Of a DNA stretch of 64,000 nucleotides, positions 16,281 through 24,433 are shown piece by piece. The stretch comes from a virus: positions 62,001 through 126,000 of IMG/VR virus record IMGVR_UViG_3300036770_008442. One strand, written 5' to 3'. The position numbers and the translations under genes are program-made. Under the pieces are notes generated by a model. It had not been told where the DNA came from. It worked only from the letters and a program-made list of their open reading frames with translations, and did no database searches. Position 1 is the stretch's first letter. Each line of letters begins with the position of its first letter.

Positions 16281-18305
16281 TTAGAACTTGCCTTCTAAAG
16301 ATTTAGCTACCCAATTCAGATAATCATTTGAGTATCCTTTAACGGGGAGTTCATTCTTTACAGACTCTGTGTTTTGTTGATTCTCATTCATCTTTTGAAG
16401 ACCAATACTATTCAAGCCTAAAGTCCGAGTAGCCCAGAAGTTCTTAATCTGATATGGGGTATCTAAGTTATAAAAGGCAGATTGTGCAATAATAGATTGC
16501 TTCTGTCCTTCATTTAAAGACTCCCAAATCGGGGAAAAAGACTCTGGCATTTGGTCGATAAACTTGTAACCAGTTTGTGTTCTTTCAGATTCATTTAGAA
16601 TCTCATCTGCTTTTTGTGTTTGAGCAGTTGACTGGAATTTCTTCGCAGCCTCATTTATGTTTTGTTCGGTTTTTTGTGTTTTAACCGATTCAATTAAAGA
16701 ATCTATCTTGTTAGAGATTGAAGAATAATCTCCAGCAAATCCAGATTCATTTAAATCACCACGAGATGCTACTTCAGCGCTTCTTCTTAAGTTGTTATTA
16801 TTAGAAGAAGATCCATTAAAATTAAATTTCTCTGAAATAGAATCAACTTGAGAAATATTACCGTTTAATTTTTCAGCAAGATAATCAGAATAAGCAATAC
16901 CCTTATCCAAATTTTCTGCTAGGTATTCCGAATAGTTAATATTCTTATTTAAATTCTCAGCAATGTATTCAGTATATTCAATTCCTTGGTCAAGTTTTTC
17001 TGCCAGATATTCAGAATAAGCAATACCCTTATCCAAATTTTCTGCTAGATATTCAGAGTAGTTAATATTCTTCTCTACATTTTCTGCTAGATATTCAGAA
17101 TAAGAAATACTAGAGTCTAACTTTTCTGCTATGTATTCAGAATAAGAAATGTTCTTCTCGAGATTTTCAGCAACATATTCTGAATACTGAATTCCATCGT
17201 CGACCTTTTCTGCTAAATAATTAGAATACTCGATGGTCTGATCAACCTTTTCCGCAATGTATTCTGAATATGAAATAGACTTGTCCACATTTTCTGCTAG
17301 ATACTTAGAGTAAGAAATAGTTTTATCTAGATTTTCAGCTAAGTATTTAGAATATGAAATACTGCCGTCGAGATTTTCAGCTAAATACTCTCCGTATTTA
17401 ATAGCATTCTCTAAATTTTCAGCGAGATATTCTGAATATTTTTCTAACTTGGCAACTCTTTTTTCCAGAGCAGCACAATCAACATTATTATTTGAAGATT
17501 CGCTAACATTTTTCATACCAGAAATCTGGGCTTCTATATCTTCCATTTTTCTTTTGAGGAAAATGGAATACTGATTCAGTTCATCAGCAGTAACGTATTC
17601 TTTTTTAGACTCCATGATATTGGATTTATTTTTTTCGGTGTTAAATATTTTTTGAAACTCTTCGTTATTTTCAACTTTATATATCTTCAGATCGGAATGA
17701 TTTTTTAAACCCAACGACTCATTTACACATTCCAATTTATCTGTAATTGAACCCTTGGTAATTTTAGAAAAATCATCCATTGTAAATCCTGCGCTTTCGT
17801 ATACTCTTTCCAATTGTGCATCCTTAAATCCAGGATCTGCAACGAGATCATAAGTGAAAATTTTCTTGATCTGAACTTTTTTATCGGGTCCGACATTACC
17901 TGCAGCTCTAGAAGAAATACAAAGGGGTATTCCTGCATCAACTAATTTTTTAGCGATTTGTCCAGCCGGGGTATCTAAAAGACGGACCTTAATTTTAATT
18001 AGTCTGCCCTCCTTATCGTGTTCTAAATCCTCGATAATATGGGAAATATTTTTTAAAGAGACATCAAATTCTTTCGGGTGATCCAATTCACCTAAAAGTC
18101 TTTTCTGTTTGATTTTTTCCCTTAAGTATTCAAGATGGGGTAAATATTCTCCCTCTTCGTAGACTCGATTATTATTATTTTCCTTTCCAAATTCAGCAGC
18201 AATACCTTTCAAAACATATTCATCCTCCGAAGTTTTAGAAACCGAAAGATTATTATTCTGTTTTTCTAAGATAAATAATAAATCCCCATTTGAGAAATTG
18301 TGCAT
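16281..18305 (-). CDS. 21: Prohead protease (gp21-like) fused to a repeat-rich scaffold-like domain
   Basis: 674 residues. Residues 1-185 form the protease: GIAAEFG at 34-40, LLGELDHPKEF with the candidate catalytic His76, and PLCISSRAAGN with Ser131/132, as in T4 gp21 (212 aa). Residues ~186-289 are a charged linker with VNE|SLG at 194-198. Residues 290-485 are fourteen 14-residue repeats of the type YSEYLAENLDKGIA, predicted to be long coiled coil. The C-terminal part has further candidate cleavage sites (LNE|SGF, INE|AAK, LNE|SER, LNE|GQK). In T4 the scaffold gp22 is a separate gene; no separate gp22 is visible here, so I infer a protease-scaffold fusion immediately before gp23. Confidence 0.85.
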   Translation of the reverse strand: MHNFSNGDLLFILEKQNNNLSVSKTSEDEYVLKGIAAEFGKENNNNRVYEEGEYLPHLEYLREKIKQKRLLGELDHPKEFDVSLKNISHIIEDLEHDKEGRLIKIKVRLLDTPAGQIAKKLVDAGIPLCISSRAAGNVGPDKKVQIKKIFTYDLVADPGFKDAQLERVYESAGFTMDDFSKITKGSITDKLECVNESLGLKNHSDLKIYKVENNEEFQKIFNTEKNKSNIMESKKEYVTADELNQYSIFLKRKMEDIEAQISGMKNVSESSNNNVDCAALEKRVAKLEKYSEYLAENLENAIKYGEYLAENLDGSISYSKYLAENLDKTISYSKYLAENVDKSISYSEYIAEKVDQTIEYSNYLAEKVDDGIQYSEYVAENLEKNISYSEYIAEKLDSSISYSEYLAENVEKNINYSEYLAENLDKGIAYSEYLAEKLDQGIEYTEYIAENLNKNINYSEYLAENLDKGIAYSDYLAEKLNGNISQVDSISEKFNFNGSSSNNNNLRRSAEVASRGDLNESGFAGDYSSISNKIDSLIESVKTQKTEQNINEAAKKFQSTAQTQKADEILNESERTQTGYKFIDQMPESFSPIWESLNEGQKQSIIAQSAFYNLDTPYQIKNFWATRTLGLNSIGLQKMNENQQNTESVKNELPVKGYSNDYLNWVAKSLEGKF
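16851..17438 (-). repeat. Fourteen tandem 42-bp coding repeats (14-aa units)
   Basis: The region encodes 14 consecutive units with consensus Y-[ST]-x-Y-[LIV]-A-E-[NK]-[LV]-x-x-x-I-x inside the gp21 fusion protein, residues 290-485. DNA copies are diverged, with many synonymous and some conservative changes, so this is an old, selected array rather than a recent slippage product. Fourteen residues equal two heptads, which fits a continuous coiled coil. Confidence 0.95.
17688..17695 (-). promoter_or_regulatory. Possible internal promoter in the protease-scaffold gene
   Basis: A GATATATA 8-mer lies inside the coding region (codons for LKIYK). It is 73 bases before an in-frame ATG at 17615 (Met231, MESKKEYVTADELNQ), the start of the scaffold-like half. 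It could allow a separate scaffold product, but an 8-mer in AT-rich coding DNA can occur by chance. Confidence 0.3.
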
Positions 18306-18330
18306 TCCTATGTATCTTTTATTTTGTTAC

Positions 18331-18338
18331 TATATATC
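18331..18338 (-). promoter_or_regulatory. Late-promoter-like GATATATA motif
   Basis: The minus strand reads AAACCGATATATAGTAAC, 26 bases before the gp21-scaffold ATG at 18305, in the short gap after the 915-aa gene. Confidence 0.65.
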
Positions 18339-18368
18339 GGTTTTATCTGTAAAAAATTTGACGTTTTT

Positions 18369-21116
18369 TTATCTTGAGCTTTTTATGGAGCTTTCGATGT
18401 CATTTACAAATTTCACAGCTTCTTCGAATCCTAATTCCCCTCTTTTAACTACTCTTTTTCTATCACCTACTCTAGAAAGTTTATTTCTTAAAATAACTTC
18501 AGTCGGTTGATCGAATCTGTCATATCTAATTTTTGCATATGTTACATTTTCCCAATCTGATATTGCCAGATTGTTTTTTAATTCCTCGGTACCAAATTGC
18601 TCAAGTGGATTTATCCCTTCTCTTGGTTTAGTATCCCTAATAATCGATGCATTTTTTCTAGATTTCAAGGAAAGATCACCACCATCTCCAGTATCTTCTT
18701 TATCCTCAACATCCTCTATTTCTATTTTTTCTTCAGGTTCTTCCTGTTGCTCCTCCTCTTTTTCTTCCTCCTTATATTCAAAAATTCCATATCTGGGGTT
18801 TTTCACCTTGTCGTCAGATGTAACCTCCACCCGAATTGGATCACCCTCTGACGGGCTCATACTAGAATTATCTACTACAAAATAATTGAAATCGCCTGGA
18901 TTTTCTAAAATTTCAGGATTTGCATATTCCTTTTCAACCACTTTATAAACTATGACTGGGATTTGACCATATTCATTGGAACTTGATGCAGGGGATTTTT
19001 CAGGATCGGTCTCGGGTTCAGGAAGACCCTGTGCCCATTTTTTATCATCCTCCGTCTCTTGGTTATCCTCCGTCTCTTGGTCAGGATCCTCTTCTTTCTT
19101 TTCTTCTCCTTTCTGATCTTCTTCTCTTTGTCCTTCTGCTTCTTCGCCCCTTGTTTTTTCCTCCTCCTTTTCATTACCAGCATCTTCTTCTTTCTCAGCT
19201 AACAGAGAGAATTCATCAAAAGATAATGCTCTATTTTTAGAGATTCTCTCTTCTTTATTATCAATCGTAAGAGATTCATTACTTTTCTCATCGATAACAG
19301 GAAAAATATTATCTAAGGGAAGATCTTTAATCTGTGATTCTGAAAGAAGAGATCCTTTTACGTTTACAACCTCTCCCGATTCGTTTGTATAATAGAAAAC
19401 GTAATCTTCTGAAGCATCTTTAGGAACTGTCAACGGATAGTCAGGTGCTTTTGAATATTCGTCCTGCAAGAGATCCCAATCACAAAATCCGACTAAAGAG
19501 GTCGAAAGCATGTAATCTTCTATATTAGGAATAGCAAGAATTCTAAGTTCTAGGTCATCGTTATCGGCAAATCCCCTTGAAAATTCAGAATCATTATCGA
19601 AAGAAAGCAGAACTAGATTGTTGTCTTCCACAACATTCTGAAGCATTTTGGAATTAACCTGGAGCAAAATAAAGATCGATCTATTCTCTTTTTGTCCTAT
19701 TTTTACAAGCTCCATGGTAGTTCTAGTGTCATTCTTGCTCATGCTCAATACATCTATAACAACATCCCATCCGCTTGCTCCTCCGTCACTAGTCCAACAG
19801 ACAGTAATAGATCTCCCAACCGGAATGTTTTTTGGTTTAAAAGATCCATATGCGAAATCATCAACCTCTGAAAATTTAGGAGCCTGTTTGTCGCTTAACC
19901 AATTCCAGGTTTGATTTATTCCACTGCCTACTACCTGAACAGCTAAAAGTATCCAACCAATCGGATTAGATGCCTCTGCAGCTACAGTGGCCCCAGCTGC
20001 TCCTCCGGCTGCTGCTCTAGCTCCGAAGATAGAAGCTGCTCTTGCTCCACCTGAAGCAACAAGTCTTTGTGCAGCTTGTTTTACACTTGTAGCTGCTGCT
20101 CCTCTTAATAATGCTCCGTTGCTTGCATAAGCAGCACCACCTTTAACAAAAGCCCCAGAAGGTAAAACCACCTTTCCAGCATTAAGTAAACCGGATAATC
20201 CAGCTCTAGATGCAAGTCTAGATCCAAAAGCTTTTAGACCCGCTAGCCCGCCTACTCTAGAAGAAGCAGGAGCCAAACTTCTGACAACTGCACTATTACC
20301 GAAACTATAAATATTTCTTGCAGTCTTTGCTAAAAGCCAGGTACTATAGATTCCACCAACAGCGGTAAGGGCTAAATAAATTCCGCCTATAGCACCCAGC
20401 CCAAGGGCAACATCAGCAACATATTTGGATATATCATCCAAAAGACTTTCTGTTTCTTTCACCTCTCCAGTAGGTATGGCGTAATCAAACTCACATAAAA
20501 TCAGATTCCCAACATCATATTTTCGGGTAATTCTAAGAGCACTTCTAGAACTATAAACAGGATTTCCCGCTTCATCCAAGAAATCAACAATTACAGCTTG
20601 TGGATCACCCTCTGGAAAATCTTCATCCACCGTTAATTCAGTCTTCAGTTTTCCTTCATTAATTAGTTTTTGTACCGCAAAAGTTAACTTCTGAAATTTA
20701 GCTAAAAACTCTTTATTTGGTGAATCCTCTTCCGACTCTTCCTCGTTCAGGCGAACATATTCAGAAAAAGAAATAACTTTTTTTCTCTCAATCAGATTAT
20801 AAACTTGATCCTCCGCGTAATCGTAAAAAATATTAGATGTTCTAGATGATTTTTCAAGGAGAGCTTGAGATTTTTTATAGATGTTTTCTGCAGATTCAGC
20901 TTGCCATGATCTAGGATTTGATTCTAGCCATTTTTTCCATTTGTCTGTATACGTCCACCATTGAAAATCATTCAAAGAGAGTTCTTCTCCTTCAAGATCC
21001 ATAGGAATATTTATAATGGGAAATAGATTATCCTTAGAAATTTGACTCGGATTTACAGATTGGTCAGTTCCAGCAGTTCCTATGAACTTTAGACCTTTTT
21101 TAAAAGCTATAATCAT
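18369..21116 (-). CDS. Large putative internal/pilot-type head protein (915 aa)
   Basis: 915 residues. Two segments resemble capsid-targeting/protease sites: ISFSEYVRLNE ending at E125 and LSFDEFSLLAE ending at E641. Residues ~235-415 form a long Gly/Ala-rich hydrophobic region (DVALGLGAIGGIYLALTAVG; ASIFGARAAAGGAAGATVAA) that could insert in membranes. Residues ~645-730 and ~780-830 are very acidic, low complexity (EEKTRGEEAEGQREEDQKGE). The C-terminus is more globular. The family is not recognised. Position directly before the prohead protease and the membrane-active-looking middle suggest a packaged protein ejected with DNA, which is inference. Confidence 0.6.
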   Translation of the reverse strand: MIIAFKKGLKFIGTAGTDQSVNPSQISKDNLFPIINIPMDLEGEELSLNDFQWWTYTDKWKKWLESNPRSWQAESAENIYKKSQALLEKSSRTSNIFYDYAEDQVYNLIERKKVISFSEYVRLNEEESEEDSPNKEFLAKFQKLTFAVQKLINEGKLKTELTVDEDFPEGDPQAVIVDFLDEAGNPVYSSRSALRITRKYDVGNLILCEFDYAIPTGEVKETESLLDDISKYVADVALGLGAIGGIYLALTAVGGIYSTWLLAKTARNIYSFGNSAVVRSLAPASSRVGGLAGLKAFGSRLASRAGLSGLLNAGKVVLPSGAFVKGGAAYASNGALLRGAAATSVKQAAQRLVASGGARAASIFGARAAAGGAAGATVAAEASNPIGWILLAVQVVGSGINQTWNWLSDKQAPKFSEVDDFAYGSFKPKNIPVGRSITVCWTSDGGASGWDVVIDVLSMSKNDTRTTMELVKIGQKENRSIFILLQVNSKMLQNVVEDNNLVLLSFDNDSEFSRGFADNDDLELRILAIPNIEDYMLSTSLVGFCDWDLLQDEYSKAPDYPLTVPKDASEDYVFYYTNESGEVVNVKGSLLSESQIKDLPLDNIFPVIDEKSNESLTIDNKEERISKNRALSFDEFSLLAEKEEDAGNEKEEEKTRGEEAEGQREEDQKGEEKKEEDPDQETEDNQETEDDKKWAQGLPEPETDPEKSPASSSNEYGQIPVIVYKVVEKEYANPEILENPGDFNYFVVDNSSMSPSEGDPIRVEVTSDDKVKNPRYGIFEYKEEEKEEEQQEEPEEKIEIEDVEDKEDTGDGGDLSLKSRKNASIIRDTKPREGINPLEQFGTEELKNNLAISDWENVTYAKIRYDRFDQPTEVILRNKLSRVGDRKRVVKRGELGFEEAVKFVNDIESSIKSSR

Positions 21117-21127
21117 CTTTTATTTTT

Positions 21128-21919
21128 TTATTCAGAATAAATCCTAGAATAAGATTTAGAAATTAGACTTATTAATTTCTCTATATATCCACTATTTCTA
21201 AGCTTTTTAAAGACAAGATTACCGACTGAAAATTCCCCGGATTTTTGCAATCCGTCCTTTCTCATTTTTTGAATTTTTGTTTTTAAATTATTCAGTCTTT
21301 TATAAAGATCTTTAGCATTTTCGGGGAGTCTAGAAGCCAAGACAAGATCTGACTCCATCTTATTTATTTCAGCTACTATTCCCTCAAACTTTTTTGTTAC
21401 ATCTTGCTCATCGATACTAGGCGGATCAAATTTGGGCTTTCTGATCCATTTTCCATTTTTTAAAGAGTATAGACCAGATGCAGTGTGAGGTTCAGAGACA
21501 TCCTGAAGATAGAGCTCAACATCATGACCTCTAATTACAACATCATGTCTCAGATTCCAAATAAATCTTATTCCGTCAATAGCGACTTTTAAAGCCTCTT
21601 TTGGAACTTTTATTTTAGAAAAATCCACTAAGACATGGACATCTAAATCCGAATTTTCAGTGTAATTAAAATTAGAAAGGGATCCGGTGAGCTGAATGTC
21701 ACTGATTTCAACATTCCCTATCAGTTCCTCAAATTTCTCAAAAAAATCTTTGGATATTCTAATTAATTTTTTTCTAACTAGAGAATCAAATACCCACTCT
21801 TTTTTACCATCTTTAGTCTTATACGAATCCCAGAATTTTGGATTTAATTCATCATTATAAAACTCTCCTATCTTTGATTCGTTTAAAAAATATGAAGAAA
21901 AACTTTTAATTTGGCCCAC
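21128..21919 (-). CDS. Nucleotidyltransferase-fold protein with a prohead-protease N-terminus
   Basis: 263 residues from a GTG at 21919 (no nearby ATG). The N-terminus MGQIKSFSSYFLNE|SKIG has the capsid-targeting pattern and a predicted cut after E14. The body has the pol-beta nucleotidyltransferase signature: LTGSLSNFNYTENSDLDVHV, that is GS followed by DxD, with WNLRHDVVIRGHDVELYLQD as a likely third acidic strand. The family transfers NMP or other nucleotidyl groups to proteins, RNA or small molecules. A head-targeted member would be analogous in logic to T4 Alt, a packaged enzyme injected into the host. The target is unknown. It is first in a unit driven from the promoter at 21942. Confidence 0.75.
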   Translation of the reverse strand: MGQIKSFSSYFLNESKIGEFYNDELNPKFWDSYKTKDGKKEWVFDSLVRKKLIRISKDFFEKFEELIGNVEISDIQLTGSLSNFNYTENSDLDVHVLVDFSKIKVPKEALKVAIDGIRFIWNLRHDVVIRGHDVELYLQDVSEPHTASGLYSLKNGKWIRKPKFDPPSIDEQDVTKKFEGIVAEINKMESDLVLASRLPENAKDLYKRLNNLKTKIQKMRKDGLQKSGEFSVGNLVFKKLRNSGYIEKLISLISKSYSRIYSE

Positions 21920-21959
21920 AAAAAAAGGATTATTTGGAATTTATATATCCAAATAATCC
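21920..21959 (-). promoter_or_regulatory. 12-bp inverted repeat plus T-tract with a GATATATA promoter in its loop
   Basis: GGATTATTTGGA (21927-21938) and TCCAAATAATCC (21948-21959) are perfect complements around a 9-base loop. On the minus strand the hairpin is followed by seven T (21926-21920), like a terminator for the exonuclease gene. The promoter core GATATATA (21949-21942) lies in the loop and right-arm edge, 23 bases before the GTG start of the nucleotidyltransferase gene. Confidence 0.7.
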
Positions 21960-21981
21960 AGAGTTAATTTTTTATAGTCTA

Positions 21982-22686
21982 CTAGAAAGATACCCTTTGC
22001 AAAATTTCTATAACTGTTTTTACATCTCTTTCGCAATAAGATGCAATTTCCTCAATTGGGTTTCCGGACCAATAATGGAGATTAACTTTAGATCCATCGA
22101 TTTGATCCTTGGGAGAATCTATTCCCAGTGAACAAGAAAGAAGATCCAGGGATAGATATCTTTGTTGGGACCAACTACCAAATGAAAATATTTCAGATGT
22201 ATCTAAATAATTAATCTCCCATGGTTTTTTATTCCACACCATTAAATTTGAAGGAAGATATTCTGGACCAAGAGTATACAGAATTCTCTTGCCCAAACAA
22301 GGAACATCAAATCCCTTTATGTTGTGCCCAGTCAGCCTCAAATTTTTAAGGTTGGCATTTGAAATAACTTTAAAGCATTTTTTAAGAATTTCCTCCTCGT
22401 TCTCGTCATAAAAAGAATTAATTCGGACCGATCCCTCATGAATTACTCCAAAGGAGACACAAATAATTTTACAAAATTCAGGCTCCAAAGAAGCTTTTTC
22501 GAGGTATATCTGGGCATCGTCAAGATCTCTCATTTCCTCATAAGTAGATCTATAATATTTAGCTCTGCGAGACCATAATAATGCAAGACGGGGTGATTCC
22601 TCTTCCAGAATACGAAAATCTGATTTCTGCGTGACTGTCTCGATATCTAAAAAGAGACAGCTTTCTAATATTCTTTTCTCTATCAT
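21982..22686 (-). CDS. DEDD-family 3'-5' exonuclease (PolB exonuclease-like)
   Basis: 234 residues with the three exonuclease motifs: LFLDIET with D14 and E16 (ExoI), GHNIKGFDVPCLGKR with D127 (ExoII), and YCERD with Y217 and D221 (ExoIII, Y-x3-D). The arrangement matches the stand-alone predicted 3'-5' exonucleases related to the PolB proofreading domain that are common in Bacteroidota. A role in DNA repair or recombination together with the adjacent glycosylase is likely. The start overlaps the glycosylase stop by four bases (ATGA). Confidence 0.85.
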   Translation of the reverse strand: MIEKRILESCLFLDIETVTQKSDFRILEEESPRLALLWSRRAKYYRSTYEEMRDLDDAQIYLEKASLEPEFCKIICVSFGVIHEGSVRINSFYDENEEEILKKCFKVISNANLKNLRLTGHNIKGFDVPCLGKRILYTLGPEYLPSNLMVWNKKPWEINYLDTSEIFSFGSWSQQRYLSLDLLSCSLGIDSPKDQIDGSKVNLHYWSGNPIEEIASYCERDVKTVIEILQRVSF

Positions 22687-23462
22687 TTTTTTGTAATTTT
22701 TTTGGGATCATACCAAAATCTACGACCATTTACGTCAACAACATTATTCATAGCCGGATTTCTATAACATAAAATTAGATCGCTTATGTTTGAAACCTCT
22801 CCGAATGGATTTTTCCAGTCCTGTAGTTGTCCCCCGCCTAACTCATAAACTTTTAGAGGTATATCTCGGCAAAGATCTAGAATTTCCGGATTTTTTTCTA
22901 TTGCGAGTTTAGAACTAGTCCAGGGATCCAAATCAACCCGATATAAAATTTCGGCTCTGAGATAATTCCCAATTCCATTAAACCATTTTTGGTTCATTAA
23001 AACCTCAAAAATAGGTTTGCTAAAATCCCTGGAATTAAATCCATTCGTATAAATATTTTGACAGAATTCCTCGAATTCAAAGGTGGGATCTGGCCCTCTG
23101 TTTTCACTCCAATTTCCCCAATTCCATCTGCCAAATCTTCTAACATCCACAAAAGACAAAGAACCAAATTCGGATTGAAAACTAAGGTGAGCATGTTTAG
23201 CAATCTGACCCGGTTCTAACCATTTAAAAAATCCACCCATGCCCATAGTCATCATCAGATTGGATTTTCTTTCGGATTCAAGATCAGCTAGGATAAGCAT
23301 GATCTCCTTCCCCCTACTCAAGGACCTGATCGTAAAATTAGGAGAGAATTCTATCTCTTTTCCTTTATGAACTGGATTTTTTCTAATTGTTTTAAAGATC
23401 ACCCCTTCCGACATCCGATTGACATAATCAGAAGTCAATTTCAATTCAGCTAATTCTGGCAT
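22683..23462 (-). CDS. nei: Fpg/Nei-family DNA glycosylase/AP lyase
   Basis: 259 residues beginning MPELAELK, with the catalytic Pro2 and Glu3. The beta-sandwich contains VDVRRFGRW at 105-113. The helix-two-turn-helix DNA-binding signature FNGIGNYLRAE is at 161-171. The C-terminal finger (232-252) has only one cysteine but keeps an Arg in NGRRFWYDPKK, so it looks like a zincless finger as in NEIL1-type and viral members. The family excises oxidised bases and nicks the abasic site by beta/delta elimination. It is part of a repair cluster with a 3'-5' exonuclease and a UvdE-like endonuclease. Confidence 0.9.
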   Translation of the reverse strand: MPELAELKLTSDYVNRMSEGVIFKTIRKNPVHKGKEIEFSPNFTIRSLSRGKEIMLILADLESERKSNLMMTMGMGGFFKWLEPGQIAKHAHLSFQSEFGSLSFVDVRRFGRWNWGNWSENRGPDPTFEFEEFCQNIYTNGFNSRDFSKPIFEVLMNQKWFNGIGNYLRAEILYRVDLDPWTSSKLAIEKNPEILDLCRDIPLKVYELGGGQLQDWKNPFGEVSNISDLILCYRNPAMNNVVDVNGRRFWYDPKKITKK

Positions 23463-23504
23463 TATGTTTTTATTGGCCTAAAGTAATCAAATTGAGGTCA
23501 TTAA

Positions 23505-24395
23505 TTACTTAGAAGAAATTTTAGAAATAACCTTGGGTTTTAAAGAAAGATAATCCATCATATATTTAACACAGGATTCATCCCCCGCTGGGGATTCTAT
23601 AACACAATCCAAATTTAAACTAAAAGTTGGAATTCGGTGGCTTAAAAACTTCGATGGTTCTTTAGAAAGGGCTAATCCATTTTCATCTATCTGATCAGGC
23701 TCTCCGTGGATCATAATTGGGATTTGTCCTAGTTCCCAAGTGGAAACGCTAAGAAAAAGTGCTTCTCTAAAAGAAAGACCTCCACTATTAAAAGAATGGG
23801 AAAGAGATCTGAAAGTAATTGGAATTCCGCAATCGTAATAAACACCAGACAATAAATCTGTTACAGAAAAAAGACTGGGTTTTTCATCATTACAGACAGT
23901 AATTAATTTCTTGACATTCTGAGGCAATGAATTAACCACCATAGAAAATCTTCTTGCCGTTTCTTTCCTATTTGAATATGCGGTCCCGATTCTTAAACAT
24001 ATGGATCTGGAAGAAATACCTAACAGATCTAAAAAATGGGAAATTTTTATCAATTCTCTTTTAGTCTCCCTGACTACTTCTGATTTTTGAGATCCTAGAA
24101 AGAAATAGGACGGTAGATAAAAAATGATACGATGTGGGTTCTCATCGTTAATCTCTTTCGCAAAGTTTTCAATACTCAAAACCAGGTTTTGTGGTTCTGC
24201 TGTAAAGTCAGGAAATATAAAATTAGGGGGTATGGTAAAACAAGAAACTTTAATACCTAAAGAAATATCAGCAAATACCCGGTCTACAAAAATATTCAGA
24301 AATCCTTGACCCGTAGAGGGATCAGAAGAATTTATGTTTTTTAAAAAAACATTATTTATACACCCAATATTATTGGTTCCCCTGTTAAGTATCAT
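23505..24395 (-). CDS. UV damage endonuclease (UvdE)-like TIM-barrel protein
   Basis: 296 residues starting MILNRGTNNIGCINN. Segments ICLRIGTAYSNRKETARRF, KKLITVCNDEKPSLFSV and DCGIPITFRSLSHSFN follow the strand order and spacing of UvdE enzymes, where metal ligands (His, Glu, Asn/Asp) lie at the ends of barrel strands. Some expected ligands are replaced (for example Ser/Arg near the position of WHHH in classical UvdE). If active it would nick 5' to UV photoproducts. Its place beside Nei and a 3'-5' exonuclease supports a repair role. The alternative is a related AP endonuclease-type TIM barrel with altered specificity. Confidence 0.6.
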   Translation of the reverse strand: MILNRGTNNIGCINNVFLKNINSSDPSTGQGFLNIFVDRVFADISLGIKVSCFTIPPNFIFPDFTAEPQNLVLSIENFAKEINDENPHRIIFYLPSYFFLGSQKSEVVRETKRELIKISHFLDLLGISSRSICLRIGTAYSNRKETARRFSMVVNSLPQNVKKLITVCNDEKPSLFSVTDLLSGVYYDCGIPITFRSLSHSFNSGGLSFREALFLSVSTWELGQIPIMIHGEPDQIDENGLALSKEPSKFLSHRIPTFSLNLDCVIESPAGDESCVKYMMDYLSLKPKVISKISSK

Positions 24396-24433
24396 ACCAT
24401 GATTTTTACAGGGTAATTTAATGAAAGTTTCCC

